The translations under genes were made by a program, and so were the position numbers. DNA of 6,233 nucleotides from the NCBI GenBank assembly GCA_002049825.1, contig MVCZ01000041.1:1-6233 (forward strand). Reading direction: 5' to 3'. The notes below the pieces were generated by a model. That model saw only the letters and a program-made list of their open reading frames with translations, was not told the origin of the DNA and did not search any database. The stretch comes from Candidatus Zhuqueibacterota bacterium 4484_188. Its GTDB lineage: Bacteria; Calditrichota; Calditrichia; RBG-13-44-9. Every line of letters starts with the position of its first letter. The first letter of the stretch is position 1. This document shows positions 1 to 5,544 of this stretch, one piece after another.

Positions 1-588
1 GTTGGCACCATGCTGTATTATTGCGGCAGCGCCGGTTATGCCAGTGCCGGGAATCGCGCCTGGCTGGTGGGCGGCACCGGACAGGGGGGGGATTTAAATA
101 AACTGCAAATTTTTTATCAAAACGACGGTGTGCCCCAGTGGATGGAAGGTCCGCCTTTATCTGTTGTCCGGCGGGAATTAGTAGCTGCCGCAGTGCAGGA
201 CAAAATTTACGCCATCGGCGGACGCGGGCACATGATGGGACATGTTTTGAATACCGTGGAAGAACTGGACATGCTGGTAGATATTCGACCCGGTGAACTT
301 CCGGGAGTGCAAAATTTCCTGCTGCTTTCCAATTATCCGAATCCGTTTAATAATTCGACCACCATTCAACTCCACCTGCCGGAACGGGACGAAGTGACGG
401 TATCGGTGTACGACGCGCTGGGGAGAAAGCTGATCACTGTTTTTCGGGGAAAGCTGTCCGCCGGGGTGTATCGCTGGCACTTCACCGGTGTAAATTCTGC
501 TGGCAATGAACTGCCTTCCGGTCTATATTTCATCTCTTTGCAGGGTAAAATATATCGATCGGTAAAGCGAATCAATCTGACGAAATAA
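1..588 (+). CDS. Secreted kelch-repeat protein with type IX sorting domain, 3' part
   Basis: The reading frame is open from the first base of the window, so the gene very likely begins upstream; the ATG at 10 is probably internal. Residues are counted from that ATG. Residues 15-90 look like kelch beta-propeller blades: AWLVGG, then a W-x-x-x-P stretch and a conserved arginine, then KIYAIGG and NTVEELDM. From about residue 97 a linker leads into a type IX secretion C-terminal sorting domain with SNYPNPFN, an alternating beta pattern, a VYDALGRK strand, SGLYFI and a basic end. In this family the domain directs export across the outer membrane and is removed or anchored there. The protein is therefore probably surface-attached or secreted, with the propeller used for binding; the ligand cannot be read. 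The stop codon abuts the start of the next gene, which suggests one transcript. Confidence is high for the sorting domain and moderate for kelch. Confidence 0.85.
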   Translation, partial: VGTMLYYCGSAGYASAGNRAWLVGGTGQGGDLNKLQIFYQNDGVPQWMEGPPLSVVRRELVAAAVQDKIYAIGGRGHMMGHVLNTVEELDMLVDIRPGELPGVQNFLLLSNYPNPFNNSTTIQLHLPERDEVTVSVYDALGRKLITVFRGKLSAGVYRWHFTGVNSAGNELPSGLYFISLQGKIYRSVKRINLTK

Positions 589-1398
589 ATGAGTAAATTC
601 TACCTTTTAAGACACACGATATATTTTACAGGAATCATGTGCCTGCTGCTTTTTCCGCTCCTAATGAATGCACAGGAAAATAAGCTGCCACAAAGCAGCG
701 AACTGATTTCGCAATTGATCGAAGCGTACAACAAATTCGATTACGATAAATGCCGCCAGCTTTTGAACATTGCTTTTCAGTCCATCGACCGGTATCCCGC
801 TGAGGAAAGGAAAACAATTTACCAGTACGCCGCATTTATTGCCTTCGAGAACGGGAACACCACCCTTGCCGAAAACCATTTCTGGCAGGCGCTGGAAATC
901 GACCCCACTTTTTCGCCCGACCCGGTGACCACTTCACCGAAACTGCTGGTCTTGTTTCAAAAGACCAAAATCGCTTTTCTGCAGGAACTCAACACCCGGC
1001 TGCAGCGTGTGCAACTGAAAGCGCCGAGAAAAGCGGTTGCCTGGCGGTCGATTCTTTTTCCCGGCTGGGAACAGTGGCACCGCGGCTACAAAACACGCGG
1101 GGCAGTGCTGGCATCTGCCGGGATAATCAGTTTATCCGGACTGGTTTATTCTGTTTACCAAACCCGGCACAAAAAGGCAGACTACCGAAACGCCACTAGT
1201 CCGGACAAAATTACTACTTATTATGAGACATACAATCGTTCCTACCAGCGGCAATTTTACTTCGGTTACGCGCTGGTTGCTTCCTGGTTGTTCTCTCAAT
1301 TGGATTTGCAAATCTGGAGTCAGCCCCGGACGGTTGTCCGCGCTGGTTTGCTGAAACACGACCATTCCCCCCTAATTACACTTGAATGGCATTTCTGA
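589..1398 (+). CDS. Envelope protein with signal peptide, TPR-like helices and DUF5683-like C-terminal domain
   Basis: This 269-residue protein has an N-terminal signal sequence (hydrophobic residues about 11-26, probable cleavage near MNA-QE at 28). Residues 36-140 are helical and TPR-like (FDYDKCRQLL, then YAAFIAFENGNTTLAENHFWQALEIDP), the usual look of a short tetratricopeptide scaffold. Residues 151-170 carry SILFPGWEQWHRG, which resembles the LLPGWGQ-x-YNG signature of DUF5683 proteins of Bacteroidota and relatives. A hydrophobic segment follows at 171-190, then another at 223-243. The end, LITLEWHF, is a beta strand finishing in phenylalanine, as in many envelope proteins. Location is probably inner membrane or periplasm; the function of DUF5683 is not established. 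The ATG follows the previous stop codon with no gap and no clear Shine-Dalgarno, so translational coupling is likely. Other members pair TPR and DUF5683 in the same order. Confidence 0.8.
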   Translation: MSKFYLLRHTIYFTGIMCLLLFPLLMNAQENKLPQSSELISQLIEAYNKFDYDKCRQLLNIAFQSIDRYPAEERKTIYQYAAFIAFENGNTTLAENHFWQALEIDPTFSPDPVTTSPKLLVLFQKTKIAFLQELNTRLQRVQLKAPRKAVAWRSILFPGWEQWHRGYKTRGAVLASAGIISLSGLVYSVYQTRHKKADYRNATSPDKITTYYETYNRSYQRQFYFGYALVASWLFSQLDLQIWSQPRTVVRAGLLKHDHSPLITLEWHF

Positions 1399-1421
1399 CC
1401 GAATATTTTCAATCATCAAGT

Positions 1422-1586
1422 TAAGAGGTTGCGTAAAAATGAGGATAAAATTGTCATTCCCGCGTAGGAATGTCATTCCTGAGAAGTCAGGGACGGGAAT
1501 CCAGAACCTCATGATTTTTATGGATTCCCGACCAAGTCGGGAATGACAAATTCTTCTTGTTTTTACATTTTCACACAGCCTCTTTA
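1422..1586. mobile_element. MITE-like palindromic repeat of the GTCATTCC type
   Basis: No transposase is encoded. The outer arms, AAGAGGTTGCGTAAAAATG (1423-1441) and the reverse complement of CATTTTCACACAGCCTCTT (1566-1584), match at 16 of 19 positions and resemble insertion-sequence ends. Inside them are a perfect 12-bp pair (TTGTCATTCCCG 1451-1462 with 1538-1549), a perfect 10-bp pair (CGGGAATCCA 1494-1503 with 1521-1530) and a tight hairpin (ATTCCCGAC 1524-1532 with GTCGGGAAT 1536-1544, 3-base loop). This matches the dispersed GTCATTCCCGC...GGAATCC repeats seen in many bacterial genomes, here apparently bounded by IS-like ends. It lies between two convergence-free + strand genes and may also weaken read-through. 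Reading frames inside it are repeat-derived and not genes. Confidence 0.7.
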
Positions 1587-1744
1587 TCTCGTGGCAATTA
1601 ATTTTGCAGGATGAAATATTGGACATCACGAAAGGGAAAAAATAGCTGAGTGATTACTTACCAATAATTATTTTGCCATAAAATTCCAACTTCTTCTTGA
1701 ATGTACGTTCTTCCGCCAGCCGCTTATTTCCTTGTTTCAGAAAC

Positions 1745-1788
1745 AATGCAAAATTTGCAGTACAAAATGCAGAAAATGCAGTATTTTC
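1745..1788. repeat. Short ATGCAG direct repeats and small palindromes upstream of the His-rich secreted protein
   Basis: AAAATGCAG occurs twice back to back (1764-1772, 1773-1781), preceded by AATGCA (1745-1750) and AAATTTGCAG (1751-1760). Two small palindromes overlap them: GCAAAATTTGC (1748-1758) and GAAAAT/ATTTTC (1772-1777 with 1783-1788). The cluster lies 140-180 bases before the start codon at 1925, so it could be a regulator-binding region, but AT-rich intergenic DNA gives such patterns by chance too. Confidence 0.3.
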
Positions 1789-1851
1789 TCCGGTGGTTTC
1801 TTTCCTGGTAAAATGCTTTTTGCTGAAAATAGCTTATTTATCGCCGATTAT

Positions 1852-1880
1852 TTGAATGGTTACGTTCCTGGCACGATAGT
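1852..1880 (+). promoter_or_regulatory. Candidate sigma-70-type promoter for the 513-residue secreted protein
   Basis: TTGAAT (1852-1857) and GATAGT (1875-1880) are separated by 17 bases and match the -35 and -10 consensus at four of six positions each. A start near 1887 would give a leader of about 38 bases before the ATG at 1925. I did not find a good match to the Bacteroidota TAnnTTTG element at the right place. A real promoter is expected here because the gene follows a long intergenic region, but this exact placement is uncertain. Confidence 0.35.
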
Positions 1881-1910
1881 TGTCCTAAACAAACTGAACG
1901 AAATTAACCC

Positions 1911-1917
1911 AAGGAGG
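1911..1917 (+). promoter_or_regulatory. Strong Shine-Dalgarno AAGGAGG
   Basis: AAGGAGG lies 7 bases before the ATG at 1925. It fixes that start codon and rules out the overlapping frame that begins at 1732. It is the only strong ribosome binding site in front of a gene in this window. Confidence 0.85.
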
Positions 1918-1924
1918 TTTTACA

Positions 1925-3466
1925 ATGAAGTATTTACGGACACTGAGCTCGGTTGCTCTTATTGCACTGTTTTTGAGTGCAGGTTCTGTTTTTGCCCAGG
2001 GACACCATGGGGGGTTCTTTAATCCCGATTCCCTGGTACCGGTTACGGTAAGCGGCACGGCAATTGTGGATACCACCCACATGCACTCGCTTTACTTTCT
2101 GGACGAAGACGGCGACGGAAACGCAGACTATATTCTGAATTTCGGTCCTTTCTGGTACCATCCGGACAGCAGTAACGCCACCCGTCCCAACGATGGTGAC
2201 GCAATTACCATTTACGGAGGAAAGCGCGATTCGCTGATGAACAACGGTATCTTGCCGATGATTGTTGTGTACGAAATCAACGGCTTGTTCTGGCGCGACC
2301 CGTACGATCCGTTCTGGACACACAACGGACATCATGGCGGTGGCGGCGGCTGCGGTCATGGTCATCATGCTTTTGGCTGGATGCACGATTCCCTGGTTAC
2401 CGTAACGCTGAATGGTATTGCCATGGTTGACACCACTTTTATGTTTACCCGCTATTATCTTGACACCGACCAGGACAGCGTTCCGGATTACTTCCTGAAC
2501 TTTGGTCCGCCCTGGTATCAGCCACCCAGCGGTGCCACCCGTCCCAACGACGGCGATTTGATCGATATCCTTGGCGGCAAAGCACAACGGGATTCGCTGT
2601 TACCGGTTGTGGTTGTTTATGAAATTAATGGATTGTTGTGGCGAGACAGTTCCGCAATCGGTCCGCAATTCGGCGGTGGCTGGATTCATCGCTACATGAA
2701 TCAATCCCGTTTTATTCACACCCCCTGGGACAGTCTGAGCGGTATGCGGTTCAATCCCGGCTGGCATAACGGCGGCGGTCATCATGGCGGAATGATGCCC
2801 GATGATTTATTCTGCCAGACGCTGGCGCTTTATCCGCAGAACATGCCCGGAAACACCAATCAGAAAACCTTCGCCGGTTTCGAAATGGGAATTTTCGGAC
2901 CCACCGGTCAAAATCTTTTAATGCCTGGTGGTATGATGGGCGGACACATGCACTTTAACAGCCCGACACAAATTCAACTGCATTACAACGACATTCAATT
3001 GCAGGGATTTAATATCGACGAAAGCACTATCGCAGTTGAGGTGCTGGACGAAACCACCAATACCTGGACAACGGTCAGCAATGTGGTAGTAAATACGACT
3101 GACAACACCGTAACATTTACTACCAATGACCTGAACAGTTTTTATGCCTTAACCGGACAGGAAAACGTTTTGAGCATTGGGGAAGGTTCCACTTTGCTCT
3201 CGCAAGGGTTTGAACTGGAGCAGAACTATCCCAATCCGTTTAACCCGAGCACCAATATTGCTTTTCGGCTGAACAACGCTTCCCAGGTTGTTCTGACCGT
3301 TTACAATGTCCTCGGACAGCAGATTACCGAATTGCTGAACGGGAAAATGGACGCCGGTGTACATTCGGTGCAATTCAATGCCGCCACTTTACCCACCGGA
3401 ATTTATTTCTACGAATTAAAGGTAGACGGAAACAGTCAAATCCGGAAGATGAATTTGATCAAATAA
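1925..3466 (+). CDS. Secreted His-rich protein with two tandem ~90-residue domains and type IX sorting domain
   Basis: This 513-residue protein has a clear signal peptide (1 to about 24, cleavage near SVFA-Q). Two copies of one domain follow, at residues 35-125 and 155-241. Each has a VDTT segment, a D-x-D-x-D acidic loop (D60/D62/D64/D68 and D180/D182/D184/D188) followed by DY-x-LNFGP-x-WY, then ATRPNDGD and VVYEINGL-x-WRD. The acidic loop resembles calcium-binding DxDxDG loops. His/Gly-rich linkers sit at 26-30, 133-148 (with one Cys), 281-289 and 336-343, and could bind metal ions. Residues 315-410 look like a beta-sandwich (IDESTIAVEVLDE, then W, then FTTNDLNSFYAL). Residues 430-513 are a type IX sorting domain (LEQNYPNPFNPSTNIAF, TGIYFYEL, basic tail). 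It is therefore probably exported to the cell surface. No enzyme motif was recognised, and function is unknown. The gene has its own ribosome binding site and terminator, so it is probably monocistronic. Confidence 0.9.
   Translation: MKYLRTLSSVALIALFLSAGSVFAQGHHGGFFNPDSLVPVTVSGTAIVDTTHMHSLYFLDEDGDGNADYILNFGPFWYHPDSSNATRPNDGDAITIYGGKRDSLMNNGILPMIVVYEINGLFWRDPYDPFWTHNGHHGGGGGCGHGHHAFGWMHDSLVTVTLNGIAMVDTTFMFTRYYLDTDQDSVPDYFLNFGPPWYQPPSGATRPNDGDLIDILGGKAQRDSLLPVVVVYEINGLLWRDSSAIGPQFGGGWIHRYMNQSRFIHTPWDSLSGMRFNPGWHNGGGHHGGMMPDDLFCQTLALYPQNMPGNTNQKTFAGFEMGIFGPTGQNLLMPGGMMGGHMHFNSPTQIQLHYNDIQLQGFNIDESTIAVEVLDETTNTWTTVSNVVVNTTDNTVTFTTNDLNSFYALTGQENVLSIGEGSTLLSQGFELEQNYPNPFNPSTNIAFRLNNASQVVLTVYNVLGQQITELLNGKMDAGVHSVQFNAATLPTGIYFYELKVDGNSQIRKMNLIK
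2027..2647 (+). repeat. Tandem domain duplication within the secreted protein gene
   Basis: The two domain copies are 2027-2299 and 2387-2647, separated by the His/Gly-rich linker. By eye roughly two thirds of the residues are identical, with gaps only after PDSS and within the RDSL segment. The DNA also still matches in places (for example CACCCGTCCCAACGA in both). This points to an internal duplication that has diverged mainly at third positions while the DxDxD, RPNDGD and YEINGL-x-WRD motifs were kept. Confidence 0.85.
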
Positions 3467-3494
3467 AAAAAACGTTTACCTTACCTTAACCGGT

Positions 3495-3530
3495 AAAACC
3501 CCGCAGCCGCTTTTGACTGCGGGGTTTTTT
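3495..3530 (+). terminator. Intrinsic terminator after the 513-residue protein gene
   Basis: CCCCGCAG (3499-3506) pairs perfectly with CTGCGGGG (3517-3524) across a 10-base loop and is followed by six T (3525-3530). Four A before the stem can extend the pairing into the T run, so it may work to some degree in both directions. It starts 29 bases after the stop codon. Confidence 0.92.
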
Positions 3531-3565
3531 AATTTATCAAGATTATTGCCCGGATTAATACGATG

Positions 3566-3638
3566 GTTTAGGAGATGAGCGGAGCGGTCTCCTAAACAAA
3601 GGCTTTGTGCTACAGAAACTGCTTCGTTCATTTCTGTA
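3566..3638. repeat. Pair of hairpins with complementary 12-base loops
   Basis: Hairpin 1 has a perfect 10-bp stem (GTTTAGGAGA 3566-3575 with TCTCCTAAAC 3588-3597) and the loop TGAGCGGAGCGG. Hairpin 2 has a perfect 8-bp stem (TACAGAAA 3611-3618 with TTTCTGTA 3631-3638) and the loop CTGCTTCGTTCA. The reverse complement of loop 2 is TGAACGAAGCAG, equal to loop 1 except for three A/G changes. As RNA, all 12 loop bases could pair, three of them as G-U. The stems are unrelated. The simplest reading is two members, in opposite orientation, of a dispersed hairpin family that conserves the loop (TGARCGRAGCRG) and varies the stem. A poly-T tract is absent, so these are not ordinary terminators. Confidence 0.7.
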
Positions 3639-3844
3639 AAGATCAAAAATGGAACACAGAAAATACGGATGACGCTGATTTTCGCAGATTCAAATTCTCG
3701 TTACTCCAGCACTCCGACACCGCCTGATGCTACCGGCAGACAGGGCTGCCAAGCGTAAACCTTCCCCCCGGGGCAATGACCTCCTCCGGTCAGAGAGTTC
3801 TTACCATTCCCTTCATATTTAACATGCCATATTAAATATTTAGG
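3639..3844. other. Non-coding stretch with repeat remnants and small palindromes
   Basis: I see no gene here. At 3651-3691 a degenerate CGGAT / GCTGAT / GCAGAT series at about 9-10 base spacing resembles the ACGGAT-type dispersed repeats common in metagenomic genomes. Further on are small palindromes: GGCAG/CTGCC (3735-3739 with 3746-3750, 6-base loop), CCCCGGGG (3766-3773) and TGACC/GGTCA (3777-3781 with 3788-3792, 6-base loop). The last is an AT-rich perfect 8-bp inverted repeat, ATATTTAA (3815-3822) with TTAAATAT (3832-3839), directly before the broken DUF4143 gene. The GC-rich part does not match any RNA gene I recognise. Confidence 0.4.
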
Positions 3845-4174
3845 GTGAGCTTCGGCAACCTATTCGAAACCATGATCATCGGTGATTTTCTTAAAAGATT
3901 TCACAATTCCGGTGAGTTGCCATCGATGTATAATATTCGAACCCGCGATCAATTGGAAATTGACCTGGTTATTAAATACCAGGGAAAATTGCATCTTTTT
4001 GAAATCAAAAGCAGCATGACTATAAATCCGAAACACGCCCAGTCACTAAAGAAATTGAAGCATGAACTCGGGGAACGAATAGATACAACCACCATCATTT
4101 CGAACACCACTGAAAATTTTCATGTCCAGAAAGATATATTTAATTTCAATTGGAAAAACCTGTTGATTTTATGA
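3845..4174 (+). pseudogene. C-terminal remnant of a DUF4143-type AAA ATPase
   Basis: The frame reads GNLFETMIIGDFLKRFHNSG, then IRTRDQLEIDLVIKYQGKLHLFEIKSS. This matches the C-terminal DUF4143 half of P-loop ATPases (usual pattern G-x-LFE-N, then R-T-x-x-x-x-E-V-D, then E-x-K-S-S). The E-I-D and F-E-I-K residues correspond to a PD-(D/E)xK nuclease-like fold. Family members are about 380-430 residues, with a Walker A/B ATPase domain first. Here only about 105 residues remain, and an in-frame stop (TAA 3833-3835) lies just upstream, so the ATPase domain and the start are gone. The only available start is GTG at 3845, with no convincing ribosome binding site. The stop is natural for the family. 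I read this as a dead fragment left by a deletion or rearrangement; expression as a stand-alone small protein is possible but unlikely. Confidence 0.75.
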
Positions 4175-4551
4175 TTAAATTTTGTAAACCGGATGGTAAT
4201 TATTACGGCTTTTCATGTAAATTGTTTTTTGATGCAGACCTCTATGAATTAGGGGGAGTTGTTACCACTTGTGAGCGGCTTTTCACAGACCTCTCAAAAT
4301 TTTACTTGACATTTTCTTTTCTAATGAATACCTTCATTTGGCTTCATTGATACGTGCACATATTGTATGATCTCTTACATAGATTTTGTTTTTCTTTCGC
4401 CAACGGATGATTCATAATTTTCGATAGAAATCATTAAAATCGAATGAAAGGTCATTGAAAAAAGCCATCATGAATTTTTCTAATGTTAGACAATTTTAAC
4501 TTTCTAATATTGGAAAAATTGATTGATAAATAATAGGCGTCTAAACTATAT
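4175..4551. other. AT-rich stretch without a recognisable gene
   Basis: There is no supported coding region. A 66-codon frame at 4150-4350 overlaps the end of the ATPase remnant and resembles nothing I know. An 8-bp inverted repeat AATTTTTC/GAAAAATT (4473-4480 with 4513-4520) and a 6-bp pair TTAGAC/GTCTAA (4486-4491 with 4539-4544) lie near the right end. Together with CTAAT at 4480-4484 the second could be a much-decayed attC of a preceding cassette, but spacing on the two arms is unequal, so I do not call it. Confidence 0.4.
4519..4547 (+). promoter_or_regulatory. Weak candidate promoter in front of the cassette gene
   Basis: TTGATT (4519-4524), 17 bases, then TAAACT (4542-4547) match the sigma-70 consensus at four of six positions each. 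The element lies outside the cassette, just before its left boundary. Integron cassettes usually lack a promoter, so one here would have to come from the host DNA. AT-rich sequence makes chance matches common. Confidence 0.25.
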
Positions 4552-4558
4552 GTTAGGA
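4552..4558 (+). other. Left recombination core site of the cassette (GTTAGGA), also a probable ribosome binding site
   Basis: GTTAGGA fits the integron core GTTRRRY except for the last base. The expected crossover is between G4552 and T4553, so the cassette begins with TTAGGA. That is the exact complement of the R'' box TCCTAAC at 5399-5405, as required if both came from one attC in the circular cassette. The same AGGA lies 11 bases before the ATG at 4570 and is the only Shine-Dalgarno-like sequence there. Confidence 0.7.
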
Positions 4559-5522
4559 ATAAATATTTAATGGATAAAAGCAAATATCTAAAATCTTTGC
4601 AAGATTTTGAAGCTATATTTAAATTTGCAATGAAATTATCTTTGGATACACATGGAAGGCAAGTCGATACAAGAAGAGAGGCAGTAGCATCTTATATCTT
4701 TACAAAAATATGTTTACACGCCAATTCAATCCTAAAATTAACTCCGAAAAGTAGTTACTCACATACCAAAGATAAAAGTAATATTTGGGATTATACTTCT
4801 ATCGCTATTTTATCAAGAGCAATAATGGATGCATATTATGCATTATTTTATTTATGTATAGATAAAATAAATAATGAAGAACAAGAATTCAGATTTTTAA
4901 TCTGGGATTATCATTCTGAAAATCGAAGGCTAAAACAGTTGAGATTAATAAAATCGAGCAACAAGGAAATCCCAGAAATCGAAAAAAATGTTGATGAATT
5001 AAAGGAATTGATTAAGAATAATTCGGAATTTAAAATTTTAGATAAAAATACTCGAAAAGGTGTTATCAGGGGTGAAATTCCATTTATATTAAAAAATCAT
5101 GAAATAGCCGAACGCGCAGGGATCAATAAATCATATCATCAAGCGTCATACATGTTTTTATCAAGTTATATCCACACATTCCCTTTCGCAATTTCTCAAA
5201 CTTCGGCAATTGAAGATACGGATCAAATACTGCATTTTATTAACGTAATTTTAGACATGTGCTATGGCTATCTCTGTTTATGCGTAAGAGACTATATTGA
5301 GTTGGTTCCCGACCAAAAAGTTTATTTAGTTGGAGCTTTAAAGGAAAAGATTGAAATGTGGGAAGAAATATTTAAAGAGCTATTTAAATAAAGTATTCTC
5401 CTAACATCAACATCAACGCGACAAAAGGGGTTTTGTGGTTTTGAAAAAGTTGATTAAAATTTTCCGGTTCACAGCTTTTTTTAGTTCTGTGGTCTACTCC
5501 CTTTTGCGCGTTATGTTCAACG
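4553..5522 (+). mobile_element. Integron gene cassette carrying one gene and its attC site
   Basis: The 970-bp unit has the classic cassette plan: a 5' end of TTRRR type, a leader of 17 bases, one gene filling nearly all of it, and an attC after the stop. The AT-rich codon use contrasts with the genes on either side, which is expected of acquired DNA. The cassette sits 22 bases beyond the end of the converging broken gmhB gene. No integrase and no confident second attC are in the window, so it is either a lone insertion at a secondary site or the edge of a larger array. The evidence is by eye only; a covariance-model search would settle it. Confidence 0.7.
4570..5391 (+). CDS. Unrecognised 273-residue cassette protein, predicted all-helical
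   Basis: I do not recognise the family with certainty. The protein is hydrophilic overall and mostly helical, with no signal peptide, so it is probably cytoplasmic. Residues about 80-98 (AILSRAIMDAYYALFYLCID) and 190-205 (YHQASYMFLSSYIHTFPF) recall the DUF5677-like pattern of an R-x-x-x-D/E helix and a later S-x-Y-x-H motif. A charged, possibly coiled stretch lies at 110-150. Near the end, ILDMCYGYLCLCVRDYI is amphipathic. The R-x4-6-H motif of HEPN ribonucleases is absent. Codon use is strongly AT-rich, unlike the neighbours. The gene is alone in an integron cassette, a context that holds toxin-antitoxin, phage-defence, resistance and many unknown genes, so a stress or defence role is possible but not shown. 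The start is chosen from the AGGA at 4555-4558 and the absence of an earlier in-frame start. Confidence 0.85.
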   Translation: MDKSKYLKSLQDFEAIFKFAMKLSLDTHGRQVDTRREAVASYIFTKICLHANSILKLTPKSSYSHTKDKSNIWDYTSIAILSRAIMDAYYALFYLCIDKINNEEQEFRFLIWDYHSENRRLKQLRLIKSSNKEIPEIEKNVDELKELIKNNSEFKILDKNTRKGVIRGEIPFILKNHEIAERAGINKSYHQASYMFLSSYIHTFPFAISQTSAIEDTDQILHFINVILDMCYGYLCLCVRDYIELVPDQKVYLVGALKEKIEMWEEIFKELFK

Positions 5523-5528
5523 TTATAC
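5399..5528 (+). other. attC: attC recombination site of the integron cassette
   Basis: The imperfect palindrome has the two-box layout of an attC. R'' TCCTAAC (5399-5405) faces R' GTTATAC (5522-5528), with TAAC/GTTA pairing. Next come unpaired spacers of 9 bases on each side. Then L'' AACGCG (5415-5420) pairs with CGCGTT (5507-5512), A5421 is left unpaired, and CAAAAGGG (5422-5429) pairs with CCCTTTTG (5499-5506). A single extrahelical base next to the L box is a hallmark of folded attC sites. The 69-base centre (5430-5498) can form further small stems, such as CACAG/CTGTG (5470-5474 with 5487-5491). About 130 bp is within the known attC size range. R' departs from GTTRRRY at one position. 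Confidence 0.75.
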
Positions 5529-5544
5529 CTCCGGCCTATCCGAC

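Noticed and set aside
1372..1629. 85-codon open frame on the - strand
   Set aside because: It is translated from the GTCATTCC palindromic repeat (CHSRLGRESIKI type peptide), a well-known source of false genes.
1732..2022. 96-codon open frame on the + strand with several cysteines
   Set aside because: It overlaps the start of the 513-residue protein in another frame, lacks a ribosome binding site, and its cysteines come from the ATGCAG repeat cluster.
1934..2587. 217-codon open frame on the - strand
   Set aside because: It is the antisense shadow of the duplicated domain of the secreted protein, with no recognisable motifs.
3566..3638. CRISPR or tandem repeat array
   Set aside because: There are only two hairpins, with unrelated stems and no regular repeat-spacer spacing.
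4150..4350. 66-codon open frame on the + strand
   Set aside because: It overlaps the end of the ATPase remnant, has no ribosome binding site and no family resemblance.
4478..4558. Possible second attC just before the cassette (CTAAT, TTAGAC/GTCTAA, GTTAGGA)
   Set aside because: Spacers between the boxes are 1 base on one arm and 7 on the other, and the pairing is short; too weak to call.
4570..5391. HEPN ribonuclease toxin
   Set aside because: The protein is helical and cassette-borne, but I find no R-x4-6-H motif.
5399..5528. The palindrome after the cassette gene as an ordinary intrinsic terminator
   Set aside because: The arms are separated by a 69-base centre, there is no T run after the right arm, and the box and spacer layout fits attC better.
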